Shown here one piece after another: positions 1-11,815 of a stretch of DNA of 64,000 bases. The stretch is from assembly GCA_037976565.1 (NCBI GenBank), contig CP137683.1, forward strand, positions 6,550,321 to 6,614,320, given 5' to 3'. Numbering within the stretch: position 1 is the first letter of the stretch; each line of letters starts with the position of its first letter. The stretch comes from Mesocentrotus franciscanus (lineage: Eukaryota; Echinodermata; Echinoidea; Camarodonta; Strongylocentrotidae). Both the position numbers and the translations under genes were made by a program. Under the pieces are notes generated by a model. It did no database searches, was not told the origin of the DNA, and saw only the letters and a program-made list of their open reading frames with translations.

Positions 1-104
1 TGGAAAGAGTGGTCACTCTTCGGCCCTTTTAAATTGAGATTTAACATTTCAGTTTTAGAGTGCACAAACTGCACATGTACTATTTGCTTGTTCCCTTTTG
101 TTCT

Positions 105-397
105 GATTTCAGAGGATTTTATTTAATGTACCTTGTATATTACCCTTTCAATGCTTTGTGTGTATTTGCATATTAGCATGTTGTATGCTTTTTATACTGA
201 AGAATGAACAAAGAGGCTGAACTGGACAAAGTCACTTCAATTTTATTGTACTACACATATGTCTAAATAAAGTACGTTTAACTGAATGTCAGTGATCTGT
301 GGTTACATACCACTGTACATATCCCGTTATTTTCATTCATATTTTCCCTTTTACATTTATGTATCATTTTTTCCTCTTTTCAATGTACATTGTACTG
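105..397 (+). repeat. Duplication unit U1, block a
   Basis: Non-coding segment that recurs at 13684-13978 (U2) and 42081-42380 (U3) in the same orientation. Shared landmarks include the stretch around 'gcatattagcatg' and a run ending near 'catgtctaaat'. The short ORFs here are not conserved between copies. Bases 1-104 hold nothing recognisable. Confidence 0.75.
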
Positions 398-504
398 GCC
401 GCTGGGGGTAGTGACCTTGGTGCGAGGCGTTTCGTTCACCGTTTTCGTCGTGCGCTGTCCAGGGCGCTCGGAGTGAGGGTTTTTAGTGCCTTTCCCTAAT
501 GTTT

Positions 505-1020
505 CTTTTTTTTTAAACACCAAACGACTGGCATCTCATTCCCTTCAGTTTAACGTGACTTCATTGAAACAATTTTTTTTTCTTTCTGGGGGATCCACAA
601 ACTACAAGCACTGCTTTTTAGTGGATCCCCCCATTTCCTTAGAAATTAAAGAATTTATTGTAAAAATGTTATTTTGTTCATACAGTGTATTTGTAAACCT
701 ATCAAGATTTACTTTCTGTAATAATATCTGTAATGCCTTTGTTTATCTTTCTGTTGGAAATGAAATAAATACAAATTGAAAATTGAATTATTGTTATATT
801 TCGGATGTTGTTCTCGTTATTGTAGTAGTTGCCAAAGCGTACAGGTAATGCAATTCGTTACAGGTATAATGCAAATCGATTCAAATGATGTAAATTTGTT
901 ACATTATTATTTATTACAATAAAACAACATTGCCCTTTCGAGATAAATACAAAAACAAAAACATTGCCCTTTTTTGGAATATGAATTCATTTTCTAGGAT
1001 TCACATTTATTGCTCGTTCC
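505..1020 (+). repeat. Dispersed repeat, copy 1 (second copy 8770-9065)
   Basis: Shares long stretches with 8770-9065, including 'gcatctcattcccttca', 'gccatagcgtacaggtaatg'-like sequence and 'acaacattgccctttcgaga'. Copy 1 has about 215 extra bases (573-787) that include a perfect 11-bp inverted repeat and end like a retroposon tail ('aaataaatacaaattgaaa'). Confidence 0.7.
588..631. repeat. Perfect 11-bp inverted repeat
   Basis: 'gggggatccac' at 588-598 pairs exactly with 'gtggatccccc' at 621-631 around a 22-nt loop. It lies within the extra 215 bp of the dispersed repeat and may be structure in a retroposon tail. Confidence 0.7.
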
Positions 1021-1125
1021 CTCTATTTTTAAATACTATTATAAAATTAACTACCCTACGGGTCCTATAAGTCACAAGCACAGCATTCACCATAGACCCC
1101 TCCATACTCCACTCTTCTTCTTTAA

Positions 1126-1542
1126 AGGATACTATGTCCCTTTTGCAGCCAACATCAAATTCTGTAGAAATTTGCAGGAATTATGAATATGTCATGTATG
1201 TCCTATCTGTGAAATTTAAACGTTAGCAGTGTCCTATAATTCAAATTATGCAAGGAAACCCGTTTACTTTCTAGACTTCCCTGTCAGACACTATTGAGTG
1301 ACTGACTGACATCTTTTTTTTCTTTGGTACATGTAATAACATACATAAAATGAGCTGTAACAGGTACGTCTACATCAATAACCCACTTCATCGATTCGAC
1401 AACTAACGGTCGTTATTTTCCCACAAAAAGCCATTTTCAAACCCTTTCGTTTCGAGGGAAGTTCTAAATAAGTATTGTCTTTCAAATGCCGTTGGAATTT
1501 AACCTTTACATTTGTTTGACCTGCAAATGGGACATAGTACAT
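1126..1542 (-). mobile_element. TTAA-flanked MITE, copy 1 (inverted relative to 21252-21777)
   Basis: Terminal inverted repeats of about 22 bp ('aggatactatgtcccttt' against the complement of the right end, 'caaatgggacatagtac') sit inside TTAA at 1122-1125 and 1543-1546. The body is the reverse complement of 21252-21777 but lacks about 115 internal bases. A TTAA target fits piggyBac- or Kolobok-type transposases; no transposase is encoded, so it would be non-autonomous. Confidence 0.75.
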
Positions 1543-1734
1543 TTAAGTTAAGTATTTAAGTTTTAATGAATTCGCAGAATTGATATGAGGTACTCACTTT
1601 CTGTTTTTGTCTCTGTTAATAGAATCCACGTTTATTTGTTCCATATACTTTGTGAAATCATTGCAAATGTTAAATATATGTGAAATATGAAACGATAAAC
1701 TGAAACTGAAACTGAATCGAGCCTGAAACATTAT

Positions 1735-3490
1735 TGGTGTGATGTGTTGTTAATAACATCCAATTTAAGTCAATATTCAGAGTAAAGAAGCGTGGTCCCA
1801 TGTAGTTTACCGTGATCTAAACTCCCTCCTCAGCTCTAGTAATGATACTTGTACTTTCGCGCTTTCTTTTATTACAATATGCAATAAAATTGTGTCAGAG
1901 AAGAAACAGTTTCCTTTCGTCCGAATTTATCTACCATTCTTTTTTAATGATCACACAGTAAAGATATACGTAAGAATTTTTTATAAGTAGATAAGTACAC
2001 GTAGAAAGTATTTGAGGACATCATGAGCTATTGTTATGTTAACTTTTAAAATATTTTTATACATAATCTCTGACTATCATGCATGCAAAAAGTATTGCAT
2101 GTACAATATGCAGAATGAGAGAATTGGGGAGAGGGGGGAGGGTTGAGAGAGAGAAAGTACTGAGGTCAGATGTTAAAGGTCGTAAAATCAATGAACATAC
2201 ATGTAGATGGAGGCATATTAGTCGCATTCATCTTGTTCAATTTAAATAGAATTTTGTGTTTAAAATAAATATTTTGAAATAAATTAAAAAAATTATAATA
2301 ATGATATATGCTAAAATAAAGCATGATGTTTTTAAGGAAAATGCCAAAAGTAATAGACAAATTACTTTAAAAGAAAGCAGAGACAGCAGAAAACTGGTGA
2401 AAGTCTGAATGAAATCGGACAAAACGTAAGAAAGTATGGGCACTTCAAATTGGCTGCATTGGTAATGTCACGGTGACGTATTGTCGGATAACTTTCCCAT
2501 TTGTTTCAACACACAAAATTACTAAAATGTCATTTTTTCAAAATGTACGACTGAGGGGTCTTTTTCAGAGGACCTAAAATTATATACTATTCATAACATA
2601 TTTTATGTAGTCCTCCAGGAGAGAAGGCAGTTAAGAGAGAAACAAAATGCAATGATATCTCTTTTTTTGTACACGACAAACCGGCGAGTTGTCATGGTTG
2701 ACCCTCACTACGTCACAATCTACTGAACAAACTGCCGATTTGAGATTCGCATAGATTTAGTGATCTCACATTTCAAACACTCATAACTTTCTCATTATTG
2801 ATCCGATTCATTTCAAATTTTCTCGTGTTTACTCATTTTTGTCTTCCTTTCATACAAATTAACTAATAGCTACAAAGGTTGGATTGCCCTTAAACATTAA
2901 AAGTAAGAGGAGGAAGTAGGGGTATGATAGGAACTCTTATTTTGTAGTGTTCTCTCCATAAATTTACTTTACAGCAAAGATTGACAATATTAATTTTTAT
3001 CTCAGTGTTTGATTGCAGTTCATTGAAAAATAACTGTCTGGAATTAAGAACATGCTTTTTGCTTATAAATAATTGGAATGGTTCCATTGTTTTGAATTCC
3101 CGCAAAATGCCACAGATTCACCATTTAGTGGACCTTATTATTAATATTAATGGGTATTAAAATTGTATGTCACCAGATTTTCAAGACACATTGCAATTTT
3201 TTCTCTGTAGTACGAATATAACATGTTGGAAACAAAGAACAACATACGGAAAGATAAAAAGACGATATGATAGAAGGATGGATACAAAAAATAATAAAGG
3301 GAAAGGTAGATAGAGAAAAGATGACATGACAAATGTATAAAGAAATACATCAAGAGGAATATTAGAAGTTAGATGCAAGGATAAAGCTATAGAAAATCAT
3401 TAGGAAAGAACGAGTGATAGACATAAGATATAAAGAGTGATAATAGAAGATTGAGCTTCAAATCAACAGGACTGATCAATGTTTTGAACC
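1735..3490 (+). repeat. Duplication unit U1, block b
   Basis: Collinear with U2 (13978-15343 continuing at 34075-35065) and U3 (43012-44480). It ends with 'gactgatcaatgttttgaac' in all three units. It contains the old MITE at 2332-2893. No ORF stays open in all copies, so this looks like non-coding spacer upstream of the Ig-like genes. Confidence 0.75.
2332..2893 (+). mobile_element. Old TTAA-type MITE shared by the duplication units
   Basis: The left end 'ttaaggaaaatgcc' and right end 'ggattgcccttaa' form imperfect terminal inverted repeats. The U2 homologue (14640-15247) keeps them better ('ttaaaggaaaatccaacctt' against the complement of 'aaggttggattgcccttta'). Because it sits at the same place in every unit it was present before the duplications. 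A right-truncated copy lies at 11622-11815; U3 has lost the left half. Confidence 0.6.
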
Positions 3491-3739
3491 ATGATTAATG
3501 CTACGTTGTGATTCTGCCATAGCTTACAAAATGCATGATCGCTTTTTTAAGGAGATTTCATCCTGTCCCTTTGAACATTGAACTTTTTTAGGAATTCATG
3601 CATTCATCCCATGTAAATTGGAATCATGCCAACCTTTCGCTGATTGGATGGTATTTATATTTTTCGTTGTGGTGACGGTACTGCATCGCACCATCACCAA
3701 AGACCAGTACTCTCTACATCACTGTACTGTATGTATGCA

Positions 3740-4084
3740 TGTTTATAGCTTCTACCAACCTTAACATTTAGTAGGACATGCAACAATTGTGTCTACGGAT
3801 GCATGCAGGTCTTCATAGATATTCCTGTCAACTTCACGTCGTTGAGCTACAGAGCTCTCGGAGCAAATGCTGCAGCAGAACTACATGTAAATTCGTTTAC
3901 ATTTCTTCAAACTGTACTCCTGGAACGTAAATGTACTTGATTACGTTACTGGACGCCTGAATATTTTATGAATTGATAGTTTTTCAAAAGTGAACACATT
4001 TCAATGTTGCTGCAAATCTTTGAAGACTGTTGTGTGAACACTCTGTGACTTTTGTTTAGCATCTACTTTTAAACTCAAGTCAAC
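3740..4084 (+). promoter_or_regulatory. Upstream region of the U1 Ig-like gene
   Basis: Clearly related to the region before the second Ig-like gene: 'ttctaccaaccttaacatt' (also near 39168), then 'ggtcttcatagata' and 'cctgtcaacttcac' (also near 40040). U2 has about 800 additional bases between these two motifs (39190-39990). Shared 5' flank makes this the likely leader and promoter zone; no TATA box is clear, and the site of transcription start cannot be read. Confidence 0.45.
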
Positions 4085-4816
4085 ATGTTCAAGTTTGACA
4101 AGGTAAGAGCTACAGTCACAAAATGCGTATTTTTCGTAATCGCACTGTTGAATGTAAAGACTATACACATGGATGGGCAACTACTTGATGGACACACAAC
4201 GAGAATCAGGCTACGAATGGACTATAAGACATCGTGTGTGAAAGTACATGATAAAGGGGGAGACTGGGTTGCGATAGATTGTACGGCTAATATTGGGAAT
4301 CTCGAAGGGAAGATTGAATGCTATCAAGATGGTCAAAAAATTCCACCACTAAGTCATCCTGTTGAAAATTATTTTTTTGTGACGGAAAGCTTTCTCATAA
4401 GAAAATCACAGCCAGCATTCTGCTGTTCCTCTAATTTAAATGAATACATAGAAAGATGTGAATGTAATGATGCTGCTCTGAATCTAGCTGATGGTGATAG
4501 CAATGACCCTTGCCCCCCTTTAATAATTACAACAAGACCTCTTATTTCCATTTTTGTCACAAAAAATAATCAAACTGATTCCCCTGAGGTGTCCTCCAAC
4601 GTCAACGTCACCGCGATCATTATTTCATATATTGTCCCTCTACTGATCGTTTTGGGATTATTTGTTTGTTATAGAAAGAAAACCAGGGACACAAGTTCCA
4701 AAACTAATCATAAGGCAAGGGTCGGAAATGGCGTTCTTGAGGACGAGGAAAATGTGTCAATCTCCTTTGCTAATAATGACCATGATCAGTCGAACAAAGC
4801 TCAAGGAAGACAATGA
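4085..4816 (+). CDS. Ig-like single-pass membrane protein, short paralogue (243 aa)
   Basis: Uninterrupted ORF. A short hydrophobic stretch at residues 13-24 fits a signal peptide. One cysteine-rich, Ig-like ectodomain follows (about 45-135; 'AIDCTANIGNLEGKIECYQ' and 'FCCSS'), then a Thr/Asn-rich stalk with possible N-glycosylation sites, a membrane helix at 175-196, and a 47-residue cytosolic tail with the acidic motif LEDEENVSISF and no ITAM- or ITIM-like tyrosines. The paralogue at 40343-41383 shares the leader, this domain and the tail, but has a further N-terminal Ig-like domain; here about 87 codons are missing in frame between the leader and 'IHMDG'. The start ATG is in the same context (aacATGttc) as in the paralogue, and the stop is at the equivalent place. 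I cannot assign a named family; a surface receptor or adhesion role is inference. Intact frames in both copies argue for function, but this copy could also be a truncated relic. Confidence 0.7.
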   Translation: MFKFDKVRATVTKCVFFVIALLNVKTIHMDGQLLDGHTTRIRLRMDYKTSCVKVHDKGGDWVAIDCTANIGNLEGKIECYQDGQKIPPLSHPVENYFFVTESFLIRKSQPAFCCSSNLNEYIERCECNDAALNLADGDSNDPCPPLIITTRPLISIFVTKNNQTDSPEVSSNVNVTAIIISYIVPLLIVLGLFVCYRKKTRDTSSKTNHKARVGNGVLEDEENVSISFANNDHDQSNKAQGRQ

Positions 4817-5049
4817 AGCGCCGTACTGTGGTTTAGTTTGATTAAATCAATCCTGCTTGACCATCAAATTGTATATACGATTACTTAAAACTCACAAAAT
4901 TAGAAATGAATCACTAGAGATACAGATATTGCGTTGATTTCAATTAATCTAGTACACAATCATTTGCAGAATATTAATCTTGCATGAAATTAATTCAGCC
5001 CTCAGATTAATACAGCCTCACATCTCTCATATAGTAGGTATTGGGGAGG
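4817..5049 (+). other. 3' flank of the U1 Ig-like gene
   Basis: The first 130 bases match the 3' flank of the second Ig-like gene ('ggtttagtttgatt', 'accatcaaattgtata'), so this is probably the 3' UTR. It then changes into sequence resembling 13100-13195 ('cacctctcat...agtaggtattgg') before the satellite begins. No unambiguous polyadenylation signal is seen. Confidence 0.45.
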
Positions 5050-8000
5050 GGGTACTCACGAAAGCAATGTAACATAATAGCGGTCGCCGTCCAAGTTACG
5101 TTTGTCATCATGGTCTGTCGGTGCCCACCCGACAACGAGGCCACGCCTGGCCACGCCCGTCTTTACACTGCACAACATTGAGACTGAGTCGAAAGACATA
5201 AAAGACTTAAGTTTGTCCTCGCAAGCTACACCCCAATGCTTCCTTATGCTTGCATCACATATCCAACGGTTTCCGGCCGAATTTGAAACCCGCCAGGGAG
5301 AAGAGCGTATTTTCGATTGAAATCTACCACGTCACATAATGGCCGGGGATCGGGAGGTGCCCTTTGAACACCCGTCAGTACGCTTGACATAATGGCGGGC
5401 GCCGTCCGAGTTTCGTGACACCAAAAAACATAAAAGCGATCGCCGTCCAAGTTTCGTTTGTCATCATGGTCTGTCGGTGCCCACCCGACAACGAGGCAAC
5501 GCCTGGCCACGCCCGTCTTTACACTGCACAACATTAAGACTGAGTCGAAAGACATAAAAGACTTAAGTTTGTCCTCGCAAGCTACAGCCAAATCATTCCT
5601 TATGCTTGCATCACATATCCAACGGTTTCCGGCCGAATTTGACACCCGCCAGGGAGAAGAGCGTATTTTCGATTAAAATCTACCACGTCACATAATGACC
5701 TGGGCTCGGGAGGTGCCCTTTGAACACCCGTCTGTACGCTCGACATAATGGGACGTCGTCCGTGTTTCGTGACACCAACAAACATAATAGCGGTCGCCGT
5801 CCAAGTTTCGTTTGTCATCATGGTCTGTTGGTGCCCACCTGACAACGAGGCCTCGCCTGGCCACGCCCGTCTTTACACTGCACAACATTAAGACTGAGTC
5901 GAAAGACATAAAAGACTTAAGTTTGTCCTCGCAAGCTACAGCCAAATCCTTCCTTATGCTTGCATCACATATCCAACGGTTTCCGGCCGAATTTGACGCC
6001 CGCCAGGGAGAAGAGCGTATTCTCGATTAAAATCTACCACGTCACATAATGACCTGGGCTCGGGAGGTGCCCTTTGAACACCCGTCTGTACGCTCGACAT
6101 AATGGGGCGTCGTCCGTGTTTCGTGACACCAACAAACATAATAGCGGTCGCCGGCCAAGTTTCGTTTGTCATCATGGTCTGTTGGTGCCCACCCGACAAC
6201 GAGGTCTCGCCTGGCCACGCGGGTCTTTACACTGCACAACATAATGACTGAGTTGAAAGACATAAAATACTTAAGTTTGTCCTCGCAAGCTACAGCCCAA
6301 TGCTTCCTTATGCTTGCATCACATATCCAACGGTTTCCGGCCGAAATTGTGGATCGCGAGATAGTGGCCGAATTTGACACCCGCCAGGGAGAAGAGCGTA
6401 TTTTCGATTGAAATCTACCACGTCACATAATGACCTGGGCTCGGGAGGTGCCCTTTGAACACCCGTCAGTACGCTCGACATAATGGGGCGTCGTCCGAGT
6501 TTCGTGACACCAACAAACATAATAGCGGTCGCCGTCCAAGTTTCGTTTGTCATCATGGTCTGTTGGTGCAACGAGGCCTCGCCTGGCCGCGCGCCTCTTT
6601 ACACTGCACAACATTAAGATTGAGTCGAAAGACATAAAAGACTTAAGTTTGTCCTCGCAAGCTACACCCCAATGCTTCCTTATGCTTGCATCACATATCT
6701 AGGGGTTTCCGGCCGAATTTGTGGATCGCGAGAAAGTCGCCGAATTTGAAACCCACCAAGGAGAAGAGCGTAATTTTGATTGAAATCTACCACGTCACAT
6801 AATGGCCTGGGCTCGGGAGGTGCCCTTTGAACACCCGTCTGTACGCTCGACATAATGGGGCGTCGTCCGTGTTTTGTGACACGAACAAACATAATAGCAG
6901 TCACCGTCCAAGTTTCGTTTGTCATCATGGTCTGTTGGTGCCCACCCGACAACGAGGCCTCGCCTGTCCACGCGCGTCTTTACACAGCACAACATTAAGA
7001 CTGAGTTGAAAGACATAAAAGACTTAAGTTTGTCCTCGCAAGCTACACCCCAATGCTTCCTTATGCTTGCATCCGGCCGAATTTGTGGATCACGAGAAAG
7101 TCGCCGAATTTGAAACCCACCAGGGAGAAGAGCGTATTTTCGATTGAAATCTACCACGTCACATAATGGCCTGGGCTCGGGAGGTGCCCTTTAAACACCC
7201 GTCTGTACGCTCGACATAATGGGGCGTCATCCGTGTTTCGTGACACCAACAAACATAATAGCGGTCACCGTCCAAGTTTCGTTTGTCATCATTGTCTGTT
7301 GGTGCCCACCCGACAACGAGGTCTCGCCTGGCCACGCGCGTCTTTACACAGCACAACATTAAGACTGAGTTGAAAGACATAGAAGACCTAAGTTTGTCCT
7401 CGCAAGCTACACCCCAATCCTTCCTTATGCTTGCATCCGGCCGAATTTGTGGATCGCGAGAAAGTCGCCAAATTTGAAACCCGCCAGGGAGAAGAGCCTC
7501 GCCTGGCCACGCTCGTCTTTACACTGCACAACATTAAGACTGAGTCGAAAGACATAAAAGACTTAAGTTTGTCCTCGCAAGCTACAGCTAAATCCTTCCT
7601 TATGCTTGCATCACATATCCAACGGTTTCCGGCCGAATTTGTGGATCGCGAGATAGTCGCCGAATTTGACACCCGCCAGGGAGAAGAGCGAATTTTCGTT
7701 TGAAATCTACCACGTCACATAATGACCTGGGCTAGGGAGGTGCCCTTTGAACACCCGTCTGTACGCTCGACATAATGGGGCGTCGTCCGAGTTACGTGAC
7801 ACCAACAAACATAATAGCGGTCACCGTCCAAGTTTCGTTTGTCATCATGGTCTGTTGGTGCCCACCCGACAACGAGGCCTCGCCTGGCCACGCGCCTCTT
7901 TACACTGCACAACATTAAGATTGATTCGAAAGACATAAAAGACTTAAGTTTGTCCTCGCAAGCTACACCCCAATGCTTCCTTATGCTTGCATCACATATC

Positions 8001-8765
8001 TAGGGGTTTCCGGCCGAATTTGTGGATCGCAAGAAAGACGCCGAATTTGAAACCCACCAAGGAGAAGAGCGTATTTTCGATTGAAATCTCCACGTCACAT
8101 AATGGCCTGGGCTCGGGAGGTGCCCTTTGAACACCCGTCCGTACGCTCGACATAATGGGGCGTCATCCGTGTTTCGTGACACCAACAAACATAATAGCGG
8201 TCACCGTCCAAGTTTCGTTTGTCATCATTGTCTGTTGGTGCCCACCCGACAACGAGGTCTCGCCTGGCCACGCGCGTCTTTACACAGCACAACATTAAGT
8301 CTGAGTTGAAAGACATAGAAGACCTAAGTTTGTCCTCGCAAGCTACACCCCTATCCTTCCTTATGCTTGCATCCGGCCGAATTTGTGGATCGCGAGAAAG
8401 TCGCCAAATTTGAAACCCGCCAGGGAGAAGAGCCTCGCCTGGCCAAGCTCGTCTTTACACTGCACAACATTAAGACTGAGTCGAAAGACATAAAAGACTT
8501 AAGTTTGTCCTCGCAAGCTACATCCAAATCCTTCCTTATGCTTGCATCACATATCTAACGGTTTCCGGCCGAATTTGTGGATCGCGAGAAAGTCGCCGAA
8601 TTTGAAACCCGCCATGGAGAGAGCGTATTTTTCAATTGAAATCTACCCTGTCACATATTGAACGGGGCTCGGAAGGTGCCCTTTGAACACCCGTCAGTAC
8701 GCTCGACATAATGGCGGGCGCTGGCCGAGTTTCGTTTGTCATCATGATCAGTCTATGCCCACCCG
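5050..8765 (+). repeat. Satellite-like tandem array, about 354-380 bp units
   Basis: About ten units share the marker 'cgtttgtcatcatggtctgt', starting near 5102, 5458, 5812, 6166, 6548, 6919, 7283, 7846 and 8219 with a degenerate one near 8737. The basic period is 354-356 bp; longer units carry an internal duplication around 'gtggatcgcgaga'. Units at 7159-8094 and 8095 onward repeat with a 936-bp higher-order period and share the same deletion joint ('gaagagcctcgcctggcca'). The array is CpG-rich compared with its AT-rich surroundings. ORFs on both strands repeat with the units and are by-products of low stop density, not genes. Confidence 0.9.
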
Positions 8766-8769
8766 ACAA

Positions 8770-9065
8770 CCAAGTCAAGTTCCCAAATGTTTGTTTTAAA
8801 CAGCGAACGACTGACATCTCATTCCCTTCAATTGAACGCGACTTCATTATTATTATTTTTCTGATGTTGTTCTTTTCATTGCGGTAGTTGCCATAGCGTA
8901 CAGGTAATGCAATTTTGTACAGGTATCGTGCAAATGTATTGAAATGATGTAAATTTGTTACATTATTATTTATTATATTGAAACAACATTGCCCTTTCGA
9001 GATGAAATACAAAAACAAAAACATTGCCCTTTTTGGAATAGAATTCTATTTCTGGGATTCACATT
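8770..9065 (+). repeat. Dispersed repeat, copy 2
   Basis: Matches 505-1020 without its 215-bp internal extra. Together with 11470-11815 (a copy of 2140-2500) it brackets the DIRS-like element, so 8770-11815 looks like a second, element-filled version of U1 500-2500. Confidence 0.65.
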
Positions 9066-11469
9066 TACAAAAGATAAGTGAAACCCAATTTTTCTTTGAG
9101 TGTGAGAAAGAGATTAGTTGTAAATCCTACTAGCAAGCAGTACAAGTTTCAAATACCGCTCAGGTAAGGGCCGAGAAATGCCCAGTAGGTAACTTGAAAG
9201 CAGCTAAACAAGAATGGAAACGGATTAACGCTAGTGATTTTGTCTTGGAGACCATTACGGAAGGCTACAAATTGTCTTTTTATCAACTTCCACTGGGCTC
9301 AGATAGCAGAAACAACAGATGTGCTTTAAACAATAAAGAGTTTGTGGAAGAGGAAATTGAAAGGCTTATAAAAAAAGTTGCCTTTCAGAATTAGAGAGTA
9401 AACCGATAACCGTGAACCCACTTTCTATCGTTGAGTGCAAGGATAAAAAGAGGTTGGTTCTTGATTGTCGTAATATCAATCCACACTTGTTCAAACAGAA
9501 GGTGAAATTCGAAAATGATGCTACAGCCAAAGAGTTTATGCCCGAAGGGGATTTCATGTTCCCTTTTAGTCTGAAGTCAGGTCATCACCACATTGAAATA
9601 TTTCCGAATCACAAGGATTATTGGGGATATGCTTGGGAAAAGGACAACAAAAGAAGATATTATAGATTCAACGTCCTTCCGTTTGGGATTTCCACAGCAG
9701 GCTATATATTCACCATGATCACAAGAGCTCTTGTCAAACATTGGAAGTCCCAGGGTTACAATATCGTTATATTTCTAGATGACGGATTTTGCGCATGCAA
9801 AGACAAAGAAACGGCGGTAGAGCTGAGTCCAGAGCGGGTCCAGGAAGACTTGAAGCAATTAGGATTTCTGATTGCAGAAGAAAAGTGTCACTGGGAGCCG
9901 ACCAATGAACATGGCTCGGTTTGGATTGGCGAATGAAAGACGGCAAAGTTTATGTCACAGAAAGAAGGGTCCAAAAATTGAGGGACGCATTATGTGAAAT
10001 CCTTACAAAGATTGAGAAGGGCAGTTGCATGTGTAATTCCATCAAAAACACTTGCTGGGGGTAGCTGGTCAGATAAACTCAACGTACACGACATGGGAAA
10101 AATTGTGTATTTGAAAACAAGAGAGATTTTTCGTGCATTAACACAAGAGCAAGTTGAAGCGCACCGGTGCTGATAGGTGCACACAAAATCAGAGCTGATT
10201 TACAAGTTGCACAATGCACAAAGAATTAATGGTATCGATATCAGTCAGTATGCAATCTTCCTCTATCCGTTTTCACTGACGCATCAAATTCAGGATATGG
10301 CGGGTACATAGAAAAACAGGAGGATGTGTATGTGGCAGGCTTTTTGTCATTGGACGAAACCAAGAAAAACTCCACATGGAGAGAGTTGTAGGTAGTGAGT
10401 AGAACACTGCAGTCGGGCAAAGAAGTGCGGTTGCACACAGACAACCAAAATGTTGTCTCTATACTGAAATGGGGGAGTAAGAAAAAAGAGTTACAAGACC
10501 AAGCACTCAAAATGAGCGAAATGTGTGAAGAGAAGCCGATATCAATCCAGGCAATTTGGATAAGAAGGGAGGCGAACATGAAAGCTGACAGACAGAGTAG
10601 AAGTTTTGATAGTAGTGAAGATTAGTAGATAAGTCTCACCGTTTTCAGATGGTTAAACGCAACATGGGGTCCGTATAGTTTTGACGGTTTGCGTCACAGT
10701 ACAACGCAAAGTACCATAAGTTGAATTTAAAAGATTGGTGCCCAATCACAAGTAGAAATAACGCATTTTGTCAGAGGTGGACATTTGGCACAAATTGGTG
10801 GGTACCCCATCCCAAGGAAATTTGTAGGGTGGTGGATAAATTGGTGTCAGAGAGAGCTAACGTCGCCCTCATGGTTGCAATGTGGAAATCGGCTCTTTTC
10901 TGGCCCAAATTATACAGGAAGAGAGAATTTATTTCCTTCGTCCGTGAGACCGAACTATTGGAAAGACAATCAATTATGAGAGGAATGGTAAATTGCATTT
11001 TTAGAAGTGAAAAGTGTAAAGTTCAGATGATTGCATTGAAGATTGCATTTTGATGATGTCATTGCAGGTCTACGCGTCCGGGCAGCTGTGCACTGGGAGG
11101 TAGCAGCTGCGGGTATCCTGTCAGGAAAGTTAGGTCAGTTGGCCGATAGCATGACTACACATCTAGTGAAGTTAAAGAGCGATAACTCAACCAGAAAATA
11201 CTACGGAGCCTTCAAAAGATGGGAGAGCTACATTCGTCAAGAGGGCGGTTCGTCTCAGCGGAAGCATTCTACGTATCTGTACACATCACGCATCTAATCG
11301 ATAAGGGCAGTTCATCGGGTGTCGCAGAAGAAGCTGAATACGCGATAAAATTGGCTCACAAACCAAGGGGGGTCAAAAACCCAACCAACAATTTCTTCGT
11401 TAACAATTAAGTGGAATCTACCAATCGTCATTGCAAGACAACAACCAACAGGAAAGATGCCGTAACGTC
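9066..11469 (+). mobile_element. Degenerate DIRS-like (tyrosine-recombinase) retrotransposon
   Basis: Retroelement domains follow in order over several frames. Reverse transcriptase spans about 9190-9936: 'KKRLVLDCRNINPHLF', 'LPFGIST' and the catalytic-type box 'IFLDDG' are visible. RNase H is at about 10260-10620: 'FTDASNSGYGGYI', then 'LHTDNQNVVSILKWGSKKKE' and 'WIRREANMKADRQSR'. The N-terminal, core-binding-like part of a tyrosine recombinase is at 11043-11410 ('NSTRKYYGAFKRWESYI'). The domain order and the DNQNVV-type RNase H fit DIRS/Ngaro elements. Stops and frameshifts (for example after 'VAFQN' near 9393 and in RNase H near 10391) break it. The catalytic part of the recombinase is missing because the sequence ends at 11469 against a duplicated spacer block. 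It is a dead, 3'-truncated copy. Confidence 0.8.
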
Positions 11470-11815
11470 AGAGAGAGAGAAAGTGCTGAAGTCAGATGTT
11501 AAAGGTCGTAGAATCAATGAACATACATGTAGGTGGAGGCAAATTAGTCGCATTCATTTTATTCAATATTTTGAAATAAATAGAATTTTGTATTATGATA
11601 TATGTAAACAGAGCATTAAGTTTTAAGGAAAATCCGAAAAATAATAGACAAATTACTTTAAAAGAAAGCAGAGACAGCGGACAACTGGTGAAAGTCTGAA
11701 TGAAAAAGGACAAAACATAAGAAAGTTGCGAATTTATTAAAATCACTATAGGTATGGGCACTTTAAATTGACTGCACTGAATGTCACGGTGATAGTGTCG
11801 GATAACGTTCTATTC
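11470..11815 (+). repeat. Extra partial copy of block b
   Basis: Corresponds to 2140-2500 and 14480-14840 ('gtcagatgttaaaggtcgta', 'ggtgaaagtctgaatga'). It lies directly after the DIRS-like element, and its right side is cut by a minus-strand LINE end. Confidence 0.75.

Larger units (their letters stand above)
398..1734. repeat. Insertion cluster inside U1
   Basis: Absent from U2, where the flanking blocks are joined directly near 13978, so it is secondary. It holds a GC-richer stretch (400-490), a repeat shared with 8770-9065, a TTAA-flanked MITE (1126-1542) and a retroposon-like tail at 1600-1734 ending in short repeats of 'aaactg'. Both edges carry 'acatt', a possible 5-bp target duplication. 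The ORFs at 299-499 and 486-779 span repeat junctions and are not credible genes. Confidence 0.6.

Noticed and set aside
5102..8558. Many 60-130-codon ORFs on both strands
   Set aside because: They recur with the 354-bp satellite, overlap each other on opposite strands and change frame between units; no domain or codon bias.
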